DNA from: DATMBF01 sp035559595
GTDB lineage: Bacteria > Bacteroidota > Ignavibacteria > UBA10030
Assembly: GCA_035559595.1 (NCBI GenBank)
Contig: DATMBF010000015.1
Location: 68,147-132,146 of the forward strand
Direction: 5' to 3'
Length of the DNA stretch: 64,000 nt
The translations under genes and the position numbers were made by a program. The notes under the pieces were generated by a model, which made no database searches, was not told the origin of the DNA, and saw nothing but the letters and a program-made list of their open reading frames with translations. This document shows positions 1 through 9,103 of the stretch, piece by piece (position 1 is the stretch's first letter; every line of letters begins with the position of its first letter).

Positions 1-201
1 AAAGAGTGCGATTTTCCTTGCCTCAAATCGTTAAGTTTTATAGTTTTTATCGAGGTTAGCAGTTTTGATGCTATTAAGAAATCTAAAGCAAGGAGGACTA
101 ACCCAAGGTTAAAAAGCCTCAATTTAGAAGCGTTTTGCTTGCCTTAAACAAACAGCGAAGGGAAGCAATTATCCAAAGCAAAGTGAAGGAGGGGCTTTAT
201 T

Positions 202-861
202 ATGCACAGGATAATCGTGTTGGAGGCTGTCCCACGGTCTCTTCAGGAAGAGACCAACCAACTCTCACTTCAGGGGTTCTACGTATACGCCGCAGAACTT
301 GGACTTCCGGCAAAACAAATCAAAGAAGGCCGGTTCGATCTGATTCTCATCGATGGGAAATCCAGTTCGTTATCGGCTTATAAGAAGGTCGGCGACTTGC
401 GTTCTGCGGGAATAACCATTCCCGTCGTAATCCTTGCCAGCAAAGGATACGAGGTCTTGAAGAGCGTTGTCTCTAGTAGCGACAACGGCAATCGATACCA
501 GGAACTGCTTAGCCAGATCGCGCAACTCCTCCGTTATCGAAAGGCAATCACCTGTGGTGTTGACTCATACCGATTCAACGGAGTTACGGTTGACTTCAAA
601 CGATATACAGTGATCAAGGACGGCAAACCGATCGAATTGACCCCCCTCGAGTTGCGATTGCTCCAGTTTATGATTTCCCGTCGCAACGAAGTCTTAAGCC
701 GCGATGAGATTCTCAATGCAGTTTGGGGTGAAGATCTCTACGTCGACACCCGCACGATAGACACGCACATCGCGCATTTGAGGGGCAAGATCGAGAAGAA
801 TCCGTCACAACCAAAGCTTATCCTCAGTGTTCGTGGGGTGGGGTACCGGTTCGAAGGTTAA
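202..861 (+). CDS. OmpR/PhoB-type winged-helix regulator with degenerate receiver domain
   Basis: 219-residue DNA-binding regulator. The C-terminal half (about 120-218) is a typical OmpR/PhoB winged helix, with the LTPLELRLLQFM, TRTIDTHIAHLRGKIE and VRGVGYRF signatures. The N-terminal half folds like a receiver and keeps a candidate phospho-acceptor (D51 in LILIDG). It lacks the usual acidic pair near the N-terminus (IIVLEAV, only E8), has Ala where Thr/Ser is expected (VVILAS), and is shortened so that the conserved Lys-Pro segment is missing. Phosphorylation-independent or atypical control is therefore inferred. The ATG start follows a strong SD (AAGGAGGGG, 186-194). No histidine kinase is adjacent, and the gene converges on the PorV-like gene. 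Confidence 0.9.
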   Translation: MHRIIVLEAVPRSLQEETNQLSLQGFYVYAAELGLPAKQIKEGRFDLILIDGKSSSLSAYKKVGDLRSAGITIPVVILASKGYEVLKSVVSSSDNGNRYQELLSQIAQLLRYRKAITCGVDSYRFNGVTVDFKRYTVIKDGKPIELTPLELRLLQFMISRRNEVLSRDEILNAVWGEDLYVDTRTIDTHIAHLRGKIEKNPSQPKLILSVRGVGYRFEG

Positions 862-886
862 GCTTGATGGGAGATGGGGAAAAAAA

Positions 887-916
887 CAAAGGCTGTCTCT
901 TCAGAGGCAGCCTTTG
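887..916. terminator. Bidirectional intrinsic terminator
   Basis: A 13-bp inverted repeat (887-899 with 904-916, one G-U pair) encloses a TTCA loop. It is flanked by A6 on the left (881-886) and TTCTTT on the right. It sits between the convergent regulator gene and the PorV-like gene and can terminate both. Confidence 0.85.
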
Positions 917-943
917 TTCTTTGCGGTGTCAGAAATGAATTTT

Positions 944-1993
944 CTAGAAGCCGAGCTTCAGAGATACGACAGTATTTGCATCGAACAATTCAACCTGGCG
1001 ATACGCAAAGTCTAACGTCAGGTTGACGTCGCCTGCAGCATAGGTGATCCCTCCCCCAAACGTCATCCCAAAGATGTTTTCGTTTTCTCTGTCGCCGGCA
1101 TCTGGCACCAATGAAGTTCCCGCTCTCCCGAAGAGGGTGATGGATGGAAGATCGAATGAGACCTCGCCGCCAATTCGGTACTCGTCAAAGTAAAGGTTGT
1201 TATTGGTGAACGAGCCACTGAGGCCATAGGTGAAGTTCTCGGCAGCGAGGGCTTTGTAACCAACCCCTATTTCTACGATGGAAGGAAGTTCGAAGCTCGC
1301 TGCCTCACTCTTAAAGGGTTGCTCTGGCCGGCGACCACCGCTAGCAACCGCAGGCCTTAGCAATCCGGGGCCGTCGAACTTCATTTGCGAGCCGATATTT
1401 TTGACAGTCACCCCTAGCTGAAGTCCCGTTATTCCGACAAGGCCGTGATATTGCACCCCGAAGTCAAAGGCGATACCGGTCGCTGATACCCGATCGATTG
1501 TTTCCGAGATGATCTTTGCCGTCCCCCCCGCTGCTATTCTGTCGGTCAATTGGCGGCCGTAGCTAAAGCCCAGCGTGAAGTACGTTGGAGAAAAGAATCT
1601 CCCACCTTCTCCCTCCGAGTCTTCAGTCGTTGTGAGAGGGATGTCGCCGAAATCCAGAGACTTGATGCTTAACCCAACGACGCCGAACTCGCCAAATTTT
1701 CCTGCAACGGCACCGTAACTGACACCGATGTCTGCGATATAATTCATTGTGGAAAACATCCCCTCGGCATCATGAGTCATGCGACCCAGGCCAGCAGGGT
1801 TCCAGTAAATGGCATCCACGCCAACGGTATTGGCTATTGATGCTCCGCCGAGCGCCAGGTCACGCGCACCAACGGGGATGAGAAGCTCGGTTGCCGCGGC
1901 GGTTCCCACCCTCCGATTTTGAGCCTGCGCGACGTCGATCACGATAAGAGCCACGCAGAACGTGGCCAGGAGAGATAACATAACGTTCTTCAT
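944..1993 (-). CDS. PorV/PorQ-like (UPF0164-type) outer-membrane beta-barrel protein
   Basis: 349 residues from the ATG at 1993, which has TGGAGG 7 nt upstream; this is preferred over an in-frame start 13 codons earlier that has none. An N-terminal signal peptide ends near AQAQ. The mature protein begins with the hallmark of this barrel family: a GARDLALGGAS-type segment followed by YWNPAGLGR. It ends in Gly-Phe, as outer-membrane barrels commonly do. PorV is the T9SS shuttle that carries cargo to the attachment complex; the wider family also includes fatty-acid-transporter-like barrels. It is the last gene of an operon behind a T9SS cargo gene (44-nt gap), which suggests a matched partner role. 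The exact paralogue cannot be decided here. Confidence 0.8.
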   Translation of the reverse strand: MKNVMLSLLATFCVALIVIDVAQAQNRRVGTAAATELLIPVGARDLALGGASIANTVGVDAIYWNPAGLGRMTHDAEGMFSTMNYIADIGVSYGAVAGKFGEFGVVGLSIKSLDFGDIPLTTTEDSEGEGGRFFSPTYFTLGFSYGRQLTDRIAAGGTAKIISETIDRVSATGIAFDFGVQYHGLVGITGLQLGVTVKNIGSQMKFDGPGLLRPAVASGGRRPEQPFKSEAASFELPSIVEIGVGYKALAAENFTYGLSGSFTNNNLYFDEYRIGGEVSFDLPSITLFGRAGTSLVPDAGDRENENIFGMTFGGGITYAAGDVNLTLDFAYRQVELFDANTVVSLKLGF

Positions 1994-2037
1994 AGTATGA
2001 CCTCCATATTCCGTCTTTAAAGTGTTCTGCATGGCGA

Positions 2038-5000
2038 TTAGAACACGTCTGGCACTTCTTGTTCCTGAATGATTGCGAGCTTCAGTACTTTCGTTGCCTT
2101 GCTCCCATCGCTCAATGTCATGTCGAGATGAGCAATGTAGATACCACTTGCAACCGGGAAGTTGTGTTGATTATTCAGATCCCATCGCAGGAACTGATCG
2201 GAATTGTCCTTTTCAAGGATCCTCACCATTTGTCCGCCCAGATTGAAGATTCTGACCGTCACTTTCTGTGGCAGGTTATTGAACGTTACGAACCTCACAA
2301 AGCGGTTGGTTTCCGCAGGATTGAATGCATAATACGGGTTCGGGAATACTCTGATGCGATCGATACTTGCCTTTTCCTGTGCCACGGACCGATCAACTGC
2401 GTAGCTGGCAGTATTTATTCTGAAGATATCCGCTGAAGTATTCGGCTTCGTGCTGATAATGCGGAAGATCTGTCCTGTCTCCGGCAAGCGACGGTTTGCA
2501 GGAATATTGTTTGGGAAGGTCGGATCACTTACACTTCCCCCGTTGAACAGAACAAAGACCATACGCCTCATCACATCGGTGCCCGCTGTTGTGGGACCGA
2601 GGTACTCATGATTGGCAGTGTTCGTCGTGACATCGGTTGCAATGGCATTATAGCCAGCTTGGCCTGGCGATTGATCGGCCGGTAACACCCAGTAAAACCA
2701 GTCCGTTTCTGGGTCATTATCACCTCCGGAAATCGTGTGATCGACTCCCGAGAAATCCCACTGACCGTTCGCATTCCAGTCTATAAGATAGGGGAAAAGG
2801 CGAACGTCATCGCTGGGATCATTTGGGGTGTTGATGCCGATCCGCCACAATTCAAAGGGGACGTTGATAACGGTTCCGCCGGTTCCAGCTCCTGTCACGA
2901 ATGCATTAGGTTCAAACCCAACACCTCCGGTCGCCGTAAATCGGATTTCCCAATCGTACGGGATAATCCGTGGCCAGCGGGCCTCGTTCTGAGTTGTCCG
3001 AGCCACAAACACAGGATAGTGGAAATCAAACGTTTGATCGCCTGTTGCATTGCCTGTATGAATACCCCACTGTGCTCCCGCTACGTTCGGTGCCGGGCGA
3101 TCACTACCGTTTCCGGGAACTGCTCCAGGGAACGTCGCAGACGGGAACCCGCTGTTATTGAACTGGAATGCAGCATACGTTGGAGGATGCGGTCCATTTG
3201 CGTTTGCCACCTCGAGGAAATCCTTGAAGTCATTGGGCGCTCCTTGAACTTTCAAAAGCATTCCATCCGCTATCGGACTCGATTCATCCCCGCTTTGATT
3301 GCGCTGACCCGAGAGAACAGTTGCATTCTTCGTCGTGTTTATGAGATTCCATCCGCTGGCATCAAATCGTATTTCGTACGTATCGCCGGTAATGGAGGTG
3401 GGACTGATCACTTCTACACTGACGCTGCCATCACTCGTTCCAGCCACTCTCGTCGCCGGAATAGGATCACCGAACTTCGTGGCGGGCAAAGCTCCGTAGG
3501 GTTTCTTTGGCCTTACACGCAAAATATTGGCAGATGACTCCAACGCCTCTAAGTATCCCGCATCAAGCGGGCGAGAATAGGCAGTGATGGCTATATAGTA
3601 TTCATGACCGTTATAGAGTTTGTCAATCCCTGTGACGTAATCTCGATCAAAAACAAAGAACCGCTTGATTCCGCTGTTGCTGCCAAACTGGATTGGTTTC
3701 TGGAGAAATGCTGCGGCTTGGAGATCAAACTCTGTGCTGAGAATAACACCAACACCGTTCACAAGATCGTACGTCGCAATCCGCCGCCATTCGCTCCTCG
3801 GCGAACCAGGGCTTGGTAACTGATAGACATTGTACCCTTCAAAGACATATCGCCCCGGGTTCGATGTGTCCGACTCCGTTTGTCGCACGCGTCCCACATT
3901 ACTCCCCCATTCGATGACGACGCGCCCGTCCAATTCTGTCGCAACGGGCAATGGTGTCGCCGGCGGCTGCGAGACCTGGAACAGCAAGTTATAGGTGGTC
4001 TGCACTGCGGCATCGTTTGCTTTCATGACTGCAACGCTGGATATCCGATCTGCACCAAGCCCCGCAACGACGCCGACAACGACTTCCTGAGTGTCTAACG
4101 GACCCAGTGTAAATGGACCCGTGCTCATCACAATGCGCCGGTCACCAGGTGGGAACGACCAATCTTGACCTAAACCGTCAACGAAGCCGGTACCTGCGTT
4201 GTTCGGGTTTCCACTCAACGGGAATTTGCTCGGAGGAAAAGGTCCGCTTGGGTAAAGCCTTTCAGGTTGCGTTGATGGATCGGGCACAAACCCCCGCAAC
4301 ATCCTGTTCCACCGTAACGCACCTTCATAGTTGAACGGGGGATCGGAGATTCCGGAACCCGCGGAGAACCAAGAGAATGAGGTCATCGGCAGGTTTCGAT
4401 AGCCCGGTTTCTTTTTGAGGTCGAAGACTGCCGTATCAGTCGCGGCGCCGGGAACTGCAGGTCCGGCAAGGAAGTCGTATCCTACCGCTGGGGGCGGGAG
4501 GTTGAACTTTATGAACTCAGCGTCTGTCGGATTTCCATTATAGACAAAGCCCATGCTGAGCACTGTGTCGCACCCTGCGAGGTCATCACCGAATGCTCCA
4601 AGGTCGGGGTCGGACCACTGGGCAAAATAGACACTGTCGAGATACAAGAATCCTTTGTTCCCCCCACCCACGTCCGCACCACCCTTGTTGATGAACTTAA
4701 TCCGCTTGAAATACAGATTTCCCAGCGCATCGGTCCGTTTGTAGCCCCAGAGAGTGAGTTGCATTTCTAATCCCATCGGCTCACTTCCAGCAAACGCAAT
4801 CATGTTGCCCCGATTCAAGTCGTTCATTGCAGACCAGATAACTTGATTCGCGGGGGAATTCGGATCGACGCCGGCAATTCCGGGTTCGTCGTAGCCGCCC
4901 GCAATCAATGAATCGACTGTGAATGTTGCGCTGAAATCTGGCGGCCTTTGAAAGCCCGGAACTCCGTTTCTCTCTATATAAGGAGCTCCTTTGTCGACCG

Positions 5001-5589
5001 GCCACTCTTTCCAGTCTTTTTCGTATTGGGCCAGCACGGCTTGGATGTCTGCATCTGTAACGTCGCTGACGTTAATGAGAAAGTTCTCCGCTGCGTCAAG
5101 ACGAAGCTCATTCTCAGACATCACGGTGTAATCCCGGCGAATTCGGTAAATCCTCGCGTCGGGATGCCCTGCACCCAGCGCAACAGCATTGGCACCAGTT
5201 CCGTTGATCCAGCCGATGTCATTTCCAACATTGTATGTACTCCCACCGGTGCGTATGACTTGAACGGGCGCCGGCTGCGTGTGCGCAGCATCCAGATACG
5301 CCTTGGCAGACCAAACAAACCCATCGGCAAAGATGACCCAGCGTGTACCTCGTGGAAAGAACCCCCCATCACCGGCATTATTGGGAGGATACGCACCGCG
5401 ACCCTGGCCCTGTTGCCAGATTGTGAAGTTATTGATGTTCAGAATTGCCGCAACCTTCGTCTGCGCGATCTTGTCGAGAGCATTCTCCTTAGCGCGCTTT
5501 GCATCCGGTGGATCCTTCGCTATCATGATGCCCGTGACAAGCGCGTGAACGAAAAACACGGTGAGAACAGCTCGCAGAAGATTTTTCAT
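2038..5589 (-). CDS. Large exported protein with C-terminal T9SS type A sorting domain
   Basis: 1183 residues with an N-terminal signal sequence (hydrophobic stretch about 5-24). The last ~90 residues form a typical Por-secretion sorting domain: a VFPNPYYAFNP segment, then VRIFNLGGQMVR, then SGIYIAHLDM. The centre contains a fibronectin-III-like stretch (about 570-700, with FEGYNVYQL and YYIAITAYSRPL). The first half is rich in Asp/Gly/Asn and unknown in function. It should be exported across the outer membrane by T9SS and anchored or released at the surface. It is the middle gene of the operon, 48 nt after the TonB receptor and 44 nt before the PorV-like gene. No catalytic motif is recognised, so the ligand or activity is unknown. 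Confidence 0.85.
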   Translation of the reverse strand: MKNLLRAVLTVFFVHALVTGIMIAKDPPDAKRAKENALDKIAQTKVAAILNINNFTIWQQGQGRGAYPPNNAGDGGFFPRGTRWVIFADGFVWSAKAYLDAAHTQPAPVQVIRTGGSTYNVGNDIGWINGTGANAVALGAGHPDARIYRIRRDYTVMSENELRLDAAENFLINVSDVTDADIQAVLAQYEKDWKEWPVDKGAPYIERNGVPGFQRPPDFSATFTVDSLIAGGYDEPGIAGVDPNSPANQVIWSAMNDLNRGNMIAFAGSEPMGLEMQLTLWGYKRTDALGNLYFKRIKFINKGGADVGGGNKGFLYLDSVYFAQWSDPDLGAFGDDLAGCDTVLSMGFVYNGNPTDAEFIKFNLPPPAVGYDFLAGPAVPGAATDTAVFDLKKKPGYRNLPMTSFSWFSAGSGISDPPFNYEGALRWNRMLRGFVPDPSTQPERLYPSGPFPPSKFPLSGNPNNAGTGFVDGLGQDWSFPPGDRRIVMSTGPFTLGPLDTQEVVVGVVAGLGADRISSVAVMKANDAAVQTTYNLLFQVSQPPATPLPVATELDGRVVIEWGSNVGRVRQTESDTSNPGRYVFEGYNVYQLPSPGSPRSEWRRIATYDLVNGVGVILSTEFDLQAAAFLQKPIQFGSNSGIKRFFVFDRDYVTGIDKLYNGHEYYIAITAYSRPLDAGYLEALESSANILRVRPKKPYGALPATKFGDPIPATRVAGTSDGSVSVEVISPTSITGDTYEIRFDASGWNLINTTKNATVLSGQRNQSGDESSPIADGMLLKVQGAPNDFKDFLEVANANGPHPPTYAAFQFNNSGFPSATFPGAVPGNGSDRPAPNVAGAQWGIHTGNATGDQTFDFHYPVFVARTTQNEARWPRIIPYDWEIRFTATGGVGFEPNAFVTGAGTGGTVINVPFELWRIGINTPNDPSDDVRLFPYLIDWNANGQWDFSGVDHTISGGDNDPETDWFYWVLPADQSPGQAGYNAIATDVTTNTANHEYLGPTTAGTDVMRRMVFVLFNGGSVSDPTFPNNIPANRRLPETGQIFRIISTKPNTSADIFRINTASYAVDRSVAQEKASIDRIRVFPNPYYAFNPAETNRFVRFVTFNNLPQKVTVRIFNLGGQMVRILEKDNSDQFLRWDLNNQHNFPVASGIYIAHLDMTLSDGSKATKVLKLAIIQEQEVPDVF

Positions 5590-5637
5590 GATGTTATCTC
5601 CGCTTCGATTGGTTTACAATTCACATTGGTGGTGATC

Positions 5638-8600
5638 TTAAATTTCCACCCTCACGCCGAACCGTACCTGGCGGGGAGAACCGAACATCTCGTTTCCTGT
5701 TGCCCGCTGATAGTAATATTGGTTCGCAAGGTTGATCGCTCTATAGAACGCGACGTAGTTGGGGATATCACGATATTGACCTGCCAACGGACTGGTTAGC
5801 CATCCATCGTCGTAAGGGGTCCCAGTTGATGGGAAGACATTAAGGACGTGCTTTGCGTTGAGCAGATTCAACACGTTTGCATAAAGTTCCAGCGTAACGG
5901 AACCCAACCAGATCGTTTTGGCGATGTGTACATCAACGTTGAACACCCATGGCGTCGTCGAGGCATTAATCGGCTCGGCCGGGAAACTGGAGCGCGGATC
6001 AATGAGCGGTCTGATACCGACGTTCCACGGATTTGCCTGACCAAGCTCACTGGGCTCCTTAATCTTTGTGTAGTTGTGCCCACTGTTGAACGTAAAGAGC
6101 AATGAGGCTCCAAGACCCTCAAGGATAGGTCCTCCATCGCCACGAGACCATCGGTAATCAAGATTCACTGCTCCTTTGTGAGTCTGGTTGAAATCGAGCG
6201 GATTGATAAAGTTCGTTGGCCGACCGATATTCTGCTCGATCGCCCCGAAAGCGGAGTTGGGTGATGAGCCGGTTCCAAGCGCGTCAGACAGCGTGTAGCT
6301 CAGCTTTGCCTGCAGCCTGTGGGTTCGTCTTAACTCAACCGTAAGCTCCAGCCCCTTCACCGTGCCGAAGTCTTCATTAAGGTATGCTGTGAAGATTCGG
6401 TTCCCTCTGTCATCGACGAATGATCGCACGGCAAGCTGGTCCCGCATATCTCGATAGAAGCCCGTTGCCGTAAACGCAAAATTATCGGAGATCAACTGAC
6501 GCAAACCGATCTCATACTGCGTCGTTCGCTGAGGCCGCATAAGGAATCCCACCGGCGTCAGAAATGCGTTACCGCTCGATATCGAGCTTACCGTCCGGCT
6601 GAGGATCGTATGTCCGACGTACAACTGATTGAGTGACGGCATTTGTGCGTACTTCCCGTACATCGCATAAAACACTGTTCGATCTGTTACAGGGAACGAG
6701 AAGCTTATGCGAGGAAGCAACAGGTTGAATGGTTTCGCATCTACTAACTTGCTGTCATCGATAACGTCCAGTGTCAGATTCATTGCCTCAGTCGGTGCGG
6801 TGGACGGATCCGCAAAAACCTTGGCATTCGTGTCGAAATGCTCAAATCGGGCGCCGACGTTGAGAATCAAGTCTTCGTACTCAAACTTGTTCTGGATGTA
6901 CGCCGATGCAAAGAGCGGCTCCCGAGGCCCGTCCACACCCGAATCGACTTCATAGCCAAACACGTCATAGCCGTAGTGATTAATGTTTAGCTTAGCAAGC
7001 CCAACTCGTAGATCATTCATGTCGGCAAATGAGCGTGGGGAGTTACCATTCGTTCCGTACAGAAACTCCATCGCCTGTTGAATGTTGAACACGGAGTAAA
7101 ACCTTGCCGTCCAACTTTCCACGCGGCCGCCAGCCTTCAACTCATACCGACTGGAAATTTGAGATGTGAAATCAACGGCGAGACCTATTCCATCCTGCTG
7201 ACTTCGATTGTAGCTATTCACCGGCGACCCGGGATCATCGAAGAGAAAGGCATTGATGGTGCTCCATTGGAAGGGTCCGGCAAATCGCCGACGGAACTGA
7301 TAACCCATCGCTGCCGAGGAAACGCTGTCTGAATAGCCATTCCACCCATCTCGGAACGTGGGAGTAAAGGGAGCGCCACCGACCGTCAGCGCTGGCAATG
7401 GTCCTGCTCCGGGGTTATCGGGGTCATATGTCTTGCTCTTTACACGTTGGTAGTAGCCCGTAACCTCGTACAGTGTTTGCGGATTGAGAACGTGAGTGAA
7501 CTTCAACTCCCCAAAGATAGACTCGCTGTTGAATTCGGGATTTCGCTTGCGGAAGATTCTGTCCAATGCCCTCGGCCACGATGTACCGGACGGTTGGACC
7601 CGCTGGCTGTAACTTCCGGCAAACCGAAGCTTGAAGGGGTTTATATCAAACGAAAGATTTCCCTGAAGAGAATTGTTCATGTCCCACGCGCGAGGTACGT
7701 GGTTCCGCTTAAAGGTCACGGCACCCGGGAGGAAGACCTGAGAATCAGGTGGCATGGGCGTTCCATCTCCAAACCGTCTAAACCTTCCGTCGTTCTCATC
7801 AACACGTAATCCCTCGAAGGTGAACGGCTCGAGGAAGCGCTCATTCCTGTCACGAATGTAGTTATGCTGGCCCGCGACGAATATCCTCAATCCGCTGAGA
7901 CTCGGGACAGGGCCACTCAGAGTTGCAACAACATTTCGGAAGCCAAAGGATGTACTACCGAAATACGAATTCCCCGGTTTTGCAAAGTCATCGCTCTGGA
8001 TATCGACCGACGCCCGATAGTCAGAGGTTCCGCTTCGCATCGTTGTGCGAATGACACCGGCATTTCCGCCACCGACTTCTGCTGTGTATCCGCCTGCCTG
8101 TACCTGAATCTCCTCAATTGCCTCTTGGATGATGGGAACCGTCTGCCTTGAAATCGCACCCTCGTTCTGGACGACCGGATTGGTGATGTTCGCCGCCCCA
8201 AGGTAGTAGGTTACCTCATCGGAGCGTCCACCGCGCATATAGATATCACCGTTCTGCCGGACAACGCCCGCCTCCAGGGCAATAATGTTTTGCACACCCC
8301 GGAAAGGAATGTTCTTGATCTCTTCCTGGGTTTGCACACGAACTGTGTTTGTTGTATTCCGCTGGATCAGTGGTCGTTCGGCAACAATTTCGACAGCTTC
8401 AACTTGAATCGCGGTGGTGGAAAGTTGAATATCAACTGTGGTGGTAATATTGGAGCTAATGCGGATATTGGAGATTGAAAATGGCGCATAACCGATATAG
8501 GAAGCCCTCACGGTGTATGTGCCGGGGGGGATGCTCAGTATGATATAGTCGCCATTGAGATCGGTGGAGGCTCCGAGGCTCGTTCCTTCGATAACAACGT

Positions 8601-8727
8601 TCGCCCCGATAAGTGGCTCACCCGATTCCTTGTCCGTTACTCTGCCACGCAGCTTACCATCCTGCGCAAAGAGAAACACCGGAAGAAGGATACAAAGAAG
8701 AAGAGCTACATTGAGCTTACGATGCAT
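5638..8727 (-). CDS. TonB-dependent receptor with N-terminal carboxypeptidase-regulatory-like domain
   Basis: 1029-residue outer-membrane receptor. A signal peptide (about 1-21) is followed by a CarboxypepD_reg-like beta-sandwich (about 25-105, GRVTDKESGEPLIGANV). The plug domain follows (about 115-225, with YMRGGRSDEVTYYL and the EEIQVQAGGYTAEVGGG region), then a long barrel. The architecture is Oar-like rather than classical SusC. It is first gene of an operon with the T9SS cargo and PorV-like genes. The substrate is not evident: no SusD homologue and no siderophore or cobalamin genes lie nearby. A structured leader (8801-8864) precedes it. Confidence 0.9.
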   Translation of the reverse strand: MHRKLNVALLLCILLPVFLFAQDGKLRGRVTDKESGEPLIGANVVIEGTSLGASTDLNGDYIILSIPPGTYTVRASYIGYAPFSISNIRISSNITTTVDIQLSTTAIQVEAVEIVAERPLIQRNTTNTVRVQTQEEIKNIPFRGVQNIIALEAGVVRQNGDIYMRGGRSDEVTYYLGAANITNPVVQNEGAISRQTVPIIQEAIEEIQVQAGGYTAEVGGGNAGVIRTTMRSGTSDYRASVDIQSDDFAKPGNSYFGSTSFGFRNVVATLSGPVPSLSGLRIFVAGQHNYIRDRNERFLEPFTFEGLRVDENDGRFRRFGDGTPMPPDSQVFLPGAVTFKRNHVPRAWDMNNSLQGNLSFDINPFKLRFAGSYSQRVQPSGTSWPRALDRIFRKRNPEFNSESIFGELKFTHVLNPQTLYEVTGYYQRVKSKTYDPDNPGAGPLPALTVGGAPFTPTFRDGWNGYSDSVSSAAMGYQFRRRFAGPFQWSTINAFLFDDPGSPVNSYNRSQQDGIGLAVDFTSQISSRYELKAGGRVESWTARFYSVFNIQQAMEFLYGTNGNSPRSFADMNDLRVGLAKLNINHYGYDVFGYEVDSGVDGPREPLFASAYIQNKFEYEDLILNVGARFEHFDTNAKVFADPSTAPTEAMNLTLDVIDDSKLVDAKPFNLLLPRISFSFPVTDRTVFYAMYGKYAQMPSLNQLYVGHTILSRTVSSISSGNAFLTPVGFLMRPQRTTQYEIGLRQLISDNFAFTATGFYRDMRDQLAVRSFVDDRGNRIFTAYLNEDFGTVKGLELTVELRRTHRLQAKLSYTLSDALGTGSSPNSAFGAIEQNIGRPTNFINPLDFNQTHKGAVNLDYRWSRGDGGPILEGLGASLLFTFNSGHNYTKIKEPSELGQANPWNVGIRPLIDPRSSFPAEPINASTTPWVFNVDVHIAKTIWLGSVTLELYANVLNLLNAKHVLNVFPSTGTPYDDGWLTSPLAGQYRDIPNYVAFYRAINLANQYYYQRATGNEMFGSPRQVRFGVRVEI

Positions 8728-9103
8728 GACATACCTCCTTCGATGGGGATTTCGATAAACGATTTATTGCAAAGAGTGAATGAGTCTGAAAGGACTAAGG
8801 ACGGCTTCCACAAGAAGGAAAAACCGTGACAAGGATTTGTCGCCCCTCAAGATGCAATCGGGGCTTTGCTGAGTTCCACCTCCTTCCTGATGGCTGTGCT
8901 GAGAAACCCGCGGCAATGTAGCACGTACGCCCAGGTCAATCAAGTGAAGAATGGGTAGAGAAATTGTAAAGCAAGTGTGGAGAAAAGTTTGTGAGGGAGT
9001 GAACCAACTGGAAGGAAAGGATTCTTCGCTCAGCGGAGATCGCGATGAGGTTAGTCGGTTGGTACTTCGACGACGAATTCAGGAAAGCAGTACTTTAGAG
9101 AGC
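8728..9103. other. 376-bp intergenic region with structured segment
   Basis: No convincing gene is present. On the minus strand this is the 5' leader of the TonB-receptor operon and also the downstream flank of serA. Its one notable feature is three consecutive hairpins at 8801-8864, listed separately. A possible minus-strand TTGACC/TACATT pair near 8916-8940 has only 13 bp between the boxes and is not claimed as a promoter. Confidence 0.6.
8801..8864 (-). promoter_or_regulatory. Three abutting hairpins in leader of TonB-receptor operon
   Basis: Hairpin A spans 8801-8827 (ACGG/CCGT outer and TTCC/GGAA inner stems). Hairpin B spans 8828-8841 (GACAA, 4-nt loop, TTGTC). Hairpin C spans 8842-8864 (GCCCC, 13-nt loop, GGGGC). 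They follow each other without spacer, about 75-135 nt upstream of the receptor start. I could not match them to a known riboswitch consensus. Hairpin C might instead terminate serA, but no T-tract follows it. Confidence 0.4.

Noticed and set aside
89..96. AGGAGG-type SD with no start codon at proper distance
   Set aside because: No ATG, GTG or TTG lies 4-12 nt downstream; the true SD of the regulator is at 186-194.
135..383. An 82-codon frame overlapping the start of the regulator gene
   Set aside because: It is in another frame, overlaps a clear regulator coding sequence and has no SD or recognisable product.
8842..8895. Cobalamin or SAM riboswitch upstream of the TonB receptor
   Set aside because: Short resemblances (GGTGGAACT, GCCCC) were seen, but the conserved core of either riboswitch is absent.
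8916..8940. TTGACC...TACATT as a promoter of the TonB-receptor operon
   Set aside because: Only 13 bp between the boxes; functional spacing is 16-18.
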